Below are positions 60,054 to 64,000 of a stretch of DNA of 64,000 bases, piece by piece. Source of the stretch: Baylisascaris procyonis (Eukaryota > Nematoda > Chromadorea > Rhabditida > Ascarididae); NCBI GenBank assembly GCA_037389465.1, contig JAZARR010000250.1, positions 3,395,001 to 3,459,000 of the forward strand, read 5' to 3'. A model generated the notes under the pieces. It was not told the origin of the DNA and searched no databases. It saw only the letters and a list, made by a program, of their open reading frames with translations. A program made the translations under genes and the position numbers. Position 1 is the first letter of the stretch. Each line of letters begins with the position of its first letter.

Positions 60054-63000
60054 AACTACTAAGGCTAATTCCATTGAGGTAGCATTAGATCTAATTCCAG
60101 AAATCAAACAATACTATTCTATTTATTCTTATATATGGATTAATATTTGTCCTAAACTTTTACTATTCCTTCCGCTTTTCGCTTTTCAATGCTATATGAT
60201 TGTTTTGGCATCCGCTAAAGTCAACATCTCTAGGATAGAAAACCGAACGCAGTAAACATTATGACAAATGCTCTTATGAACAACAGATTTCATGCTCAAA
60301 ACATTTCATTACTTGGAAGGTTGCAATTCGTCAGCTTATTTTGCTTCGCCTAGAATGATATCTTTGTATCCTTTTCACATTTTTGCATATTGTTGTTTAT
60401 TTCATAGTAGATTTTGAATTATTTCAATTGTATCTATCAAAAAATTTTTAATCGCATCGCATCTGATGTATCTGTTGATGTCTGTTGGCTTTCCAACATT
60501 AACGTATTTTGACAGTGTTCATTCAAGCGGCCGTTTATTCAACCGCTTGGTGAACGAATAAGCGGTGAAGCGATGAGTAGACGTCATTTTCATCAATCTC
60601 CATCAGTTAATTAAATTATCTGAAGAGAAATAACCGAAGGGCATAAAATTTTTTGAATGGAAACATGGGGGGGGGAGTAGATGAGGGGTATAGGGAAAAG
60701 GGCGAGGATTCGCTTTGCCGACCAAAGAGGATCTCAACAACTCAGTGGTAGTTTAACAGATTAATGAAAAGTTTATAAGCTGATCGTTTAAGTGTCTTTC
60801 TATTCATTTTTCTTGAACTTTTGAGTCTTCTGTTATTGCTAACACAACTCGATCGCTGCTTCAAGTGATAGAAGAACCAATGAGTTATGGTCAAATGAGC
60901 AATGTGACTATTATTGCCTTTAAAATAAATTTTATTCGTTTTATTTGAACATGAGATGCATTCCTATTGATAGCGCTCAGTATTCAATTCGAAATGCTGT
61001 TCCATTGTTGTAGTATTGTTAACGTGATCGTATTCATGCCAAATTCTGATAGCCTGAGGGCGTCACTGTTAACTGCGAGTAGAAAAAGTTAATCTATGAG
61101 TCACATTGAAAAACATTGAAATCAAGAGGAGGATTTGCTGCTGCTGTTGTTGTTTCTTGTTGTTGTGCTCACTTTATGGCCTGAGGGCAAAAACTGTGAC
61201 AGGACCAGTTTTTACCTCAGAAAACAATTGCACTGAAAAAAGTCTATATCTTATGATTGTGCATAATGTACAAACCGCTTCAACAAATCAGACAGTCTGC
61301 TGATTGCAATTATATTGCTTTGCATTAAATCTCTCATTACTAGAATCTTTGCAGTGGGCTTTACCTTAAACAACTTTTGTGTCACAATTTATTTTGCATG
61401 GTTTTTGAAAAGTTGAATTATTTTTGCACAGTAAATCCTCTCAATATATTCGTTAAAGCGAAGATTAATTAACTTAATGAACTCGTTTTGACCTTCAAGC
61501 GGGCATGAGAATGTTGACGTAATGCAGTTTTATATTACAGCTATGAAGTGTGAAATTCTTTTCTACGGCTCATCTATAATAAAAAGAATTCCATTGTTTC
61601 AAAGTTTTTTCAACTTTCGCGTGCTATATAAAGCGTGAAATTGAAAAGACTACAAATTTCATGATCACTTTCTAAGATCTGCATAAAAAGATTTCATGTT
61701 TTTGCATCATTAACTAGCCAGTGACATCATTCGTTTTGGCGAGCTGTTTTTTTTTTTCTCACACTGAAAACAGTAAAGGCTTTTTTGACTTCCAACATCT
61801 TTTTCTTCCAATTTATGATCCAAAGAATCTATTCGCTTTTCTCAATTTGCAGGAAGCATTTTTTTGGAAATGATACCGATTTAGCCATCAGTGAACGTTT
61901 CTTCGACAAGTAATCCTGCTTCTTTTATGCATTTGTGTTCATTCATTCATAATGAATGGCAATGTTTCTAACACTATTTATTGAGTAAATTGACTTGATT
62001 ATTCGATGCCAAAGCGGTCGCTTCTCCAAGAAAATTATCGTCCAATAAAAAACCAAAAATTATTCTCCTTCATCTCACCAACCCTCCCCTCCTCCTCTAC
62101 CGAACAAAAGCAGTTTGCAATTCATCGGCCTAAAATTTGTTATGTTCATTTTGACGAAACATTCTTATAGTGTAATAGTATCAGTTGATTCTAGAATATT
62201 TAATGTATTCTTCCTTTAGATAGTTTCCCTCCCGCATTGCCCTCTACTCCACTTTTTGCCGCATCGCTCATATGGCGACTTCTCATTCACGAATGCTCTT
62301 AAAAAAATGGCTATTCTTTTTAGAGCCATAACACGATAAAGGAATTATACTTTAGTCTGAAAATTTTTACGTTATTCATTTATGTAGTGAGAATAAGAAA
62401 TTTTATATGAGATAAAGTACCACTTTCACATTTCTTATATGATATATTATCGCCAAGCTCACCTTTCTTCCTCAATACTGTGCATCCTTTATTCAAGTTT
62501 TAAATAACTTCCTTTTCATCACTTTGTTAAAAATAGTAGATATTGCTATAAATGATCTTATTGTTATCATCGCGCTGTATCGTATATAGCAAAGAAATAT
62601 GCAATTATAGCACATCCTGTGTTATGTCTAACATTTGTTTCGAGACTAACTGCCTTCACATATTTAATTACATATTTCGATATTTCGAGATTAATATACC
62701 ACTTATAATTTCACTTCATAATAACAGTTATTTGCTAAGGGAACACTAATAAAAAAAACTGAAATTGGGCAATCGTATTCCACTTCGACTGCATTAATCA
62801 ACGATGTTTTTTATTTTGCTTTGTTTTTACATTGAAACACTCTTGACTCTTGCAGTCTTGAAGATAGAGCAGCTAATGAAGTAATTGAACAGAATCTTGT
62901 GTATTTCACTTAACCTTTAGGATAAATTCTTGGAAAGATATAGCAATCGTTCGTTAGAGAAATTAAAAGCATTTCAAAACTTTTTTGTTGCTTTCCTTAG

Positions 63001-63348
63001 TGACACTGTCAATTGGTACGTTAGAAAAAAAGCAGTTTTTAAAGCACGCTTTATAAGGGTTCCCTTCGTTATGCAATTCTCAATTCCTGTGCATTGCTTT
63101 TCATCATTTCAAAGAGACCATAAATGTCAAAAATCATTTCTAAAACATTTCTAAAACGGCATTAAAGAATAATTTTTCAAAGGACACTGCTTGGTTTCTT
63201 GGATGAAGCATCACCACAGAAGGATGAAAAAATCTCGAAAAAAAAATCCCGAATCAGTTACGTTATATCCTCTCAAGAAAGTTGCATATCCTTGATAATA
63301 TATGAGAAAAAAACTAGGCTTGAGAATATCGAAGCAGCGGATCTATAG
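60054..63348 (+). CDS. 3' part of an unidentified membrane-protein gene, five exons
   Basis: Five plus-strand exons join without breaking frame: 60054-60251, 61853-61909, 62856-62880, 62921-63015 and 63183-63348 (stop TAG). The first reads 65 codons with a clear membrane segment (WINICPKLLLFLPLFAFQCY) and ends at donor CA|GTAAAC. The next reads KHFFGNDTDLAISERFFD. The 25-base third exon reads LEDRAANE and is needed, because skipping it creates a stop. The fourth reads DKFLERYSNRSLEKLKAFQN and continues. The last encodes a lysine- and serine-rich tail ending RLENIEAADL. The 40-base intron 62881-62920 is very short but within nematode range. The last acceptor is TTTTTCAAAG. The 5' exons were not found. 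The tyrosine-rich start before the membrane helix could suit a receptor or channel, but I recognise no family. Confidence 0.5.
60667..60709 (+). repeat. G-rich tract in an intron of the right-end gene
   Basis: A run of nine G followed by AGGGG, AGGG and AAAGGGCG blocks on the plus strand, between the first two exons of the unidentified gene. Confidence 0.6.
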
Positions 63349-64000
63349 AGAATGATGCAATATTTCCTTAGCACAAATATAGAAGTTCATATTATTTCTC
63401 CAATAAAATCATATTGAATAAAGAAGATTTTGCCCCCAAAAAACAATATCGAGCCAAGAACAACTTCGGTGCTGCTTGCAATTCTCGTTTCTTCTTAGTT
63501 CCTTATAATTACGATGTTTTCACTTCGAATTGTCAACACTGTTATTCAGGGATTGACTTAATAACAAATTCACCATAACATGAGGCAAACGTACAAATAA
63601 ATCCCTCTTTACTTCTATCGGTCATTCAAATCTCTCGTTTGTCCAATTCGAGTCGTTTAGCAACGAATAAAAACACTGAAGAATTTGATTTAAGGAGTTA
63701 GATGAGTTGAGTGTTCTATGGTCAACAAACAATATAGTTTCTGCTTGCAGAGTTATTCGCACGAAGGTATGTTCTATGAACAAGGTAGAGTGTTATTAAC
63801 AAGTGACGAATTTGTCACTCACAATGATGATAGCTGATTGAATAAAGCGTTTCGTTATAATCGCTTCAATTTTTATTGTTGCTTATGTCTTTAACCCTAC
63901 AATTGATATTAGCGGTCATTTTAAGCAGAATGGAGGAAATATTGCCTTGGCAGTATACTACTCTTTTTTATAGTGACAACAGTCGCCTTCTCTATCATTT
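63349..64000. other. 3' flank of the right-end gene
   Basis: Contains two candidate AATAAA signals (63402-63407 and 63417-63422), 50-75 bases after the stop at 63348, in line with a short 3' UTR. I see no other gene before the window edge. Confidence 0.45.

Noticed and set aside
60981..61092. Alternative last exon after 60251, acceptor GCTCAG, peptide beginning IQFEMLFHCCSIVNVIV
   Set aside because: The phase fits and it ends in a stop. However, the chain through 61853 gives a longer product with four more consistent junctions. It remains possible as an alternative 3' end.
61106..61303. Open frame with six consecutive cysteines and a signal-like N-terminus
   Set aside because: The cysteines and leucines come from a TGC/TGT/TTG simple-sequence stretch. 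It sits inside an intron of the right-end gene and has no splice or promoter support, although a small secreted peptide cannot be ruled out.
1..64000. tRNA, rRNA, SL RNA genes and CRISPR arrays
   Set aside because: No convincing tRNA B-box with a matching A-box, no rRNA-like or SL donor sequence, and no regularly spaced direct repeats were seen on manual reading. A covariance-model scan would be needed to exclude tRNAs and other small RNAs.

Overview
The window looks like nuclear DNA of a nematode. It is AT-rich, its genes are split by many introns ending in TTTCAG-type acceptors, and two genes have a splice acceptor directly upstream of the start codon, as expected for spliced-leader trans-splicing. 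The deduced proteins belong to the animal collagen prolyl 4-hydroxylase alpha and cytochrome P450 families. Long introns, AT microsatellites and low gene density would suit a spirurid or filarial-type worm, but that assignment is inference. There is no bacterial, plasmid or phage signature.

Layout. 1-10.7 kb is mostly intergenic. It holds the 3' end of a dead LINE-like retrotransposon (minus, about 1.37-1.57 kb), a possible small gene (minus, 8.45-8.72 kb) and a long proline-containing open frame (minus, 9.58-10.18 kb). 10.74-18.77 kb (minus) is a twelve-exon cytochrome P450 of the CYP3-clan type; a possible membrane-anchor exon lies at 19.66-19.78 kb. 19.8-28.1 kb is intergenic with microsatellites. 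28.11-34.79 kb and 37.19-45.63 kb (plus) are two intact twelve-exon genes for collagen prolyl 4-hydroxylase alpha subunits in direct tandem, with the same intron positions and phases. 45.6-50.8 kb contains decayed coding-like DNA. 50.77-50.94 kb (minus) looks like a terminal exon of an unknown gene. 60.05-63.35 kb (plus) carries the 3' part of an unidentified membrane-protein gene reconstructed from five phase-compatible exons.

How the genes relate. The two hydroxylase alpha subunits should act in the ER lumen with protein disulfide isomerase, hydroxylating collagen prolines for cuticle and basement membrane. The P450 is an ER-membrane monooxygenase transcribed divergently from them, and no pathway link is apparent. 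I found no convincing new multi-gene system. The observations most worth following are the tandem hydroxylase duplication, a lysine-rich tail encoded across a 13-A run in the second copy, a near-perfect 26-bp-arm hairpin in one of its introns, and the unidentified gene at the right end.
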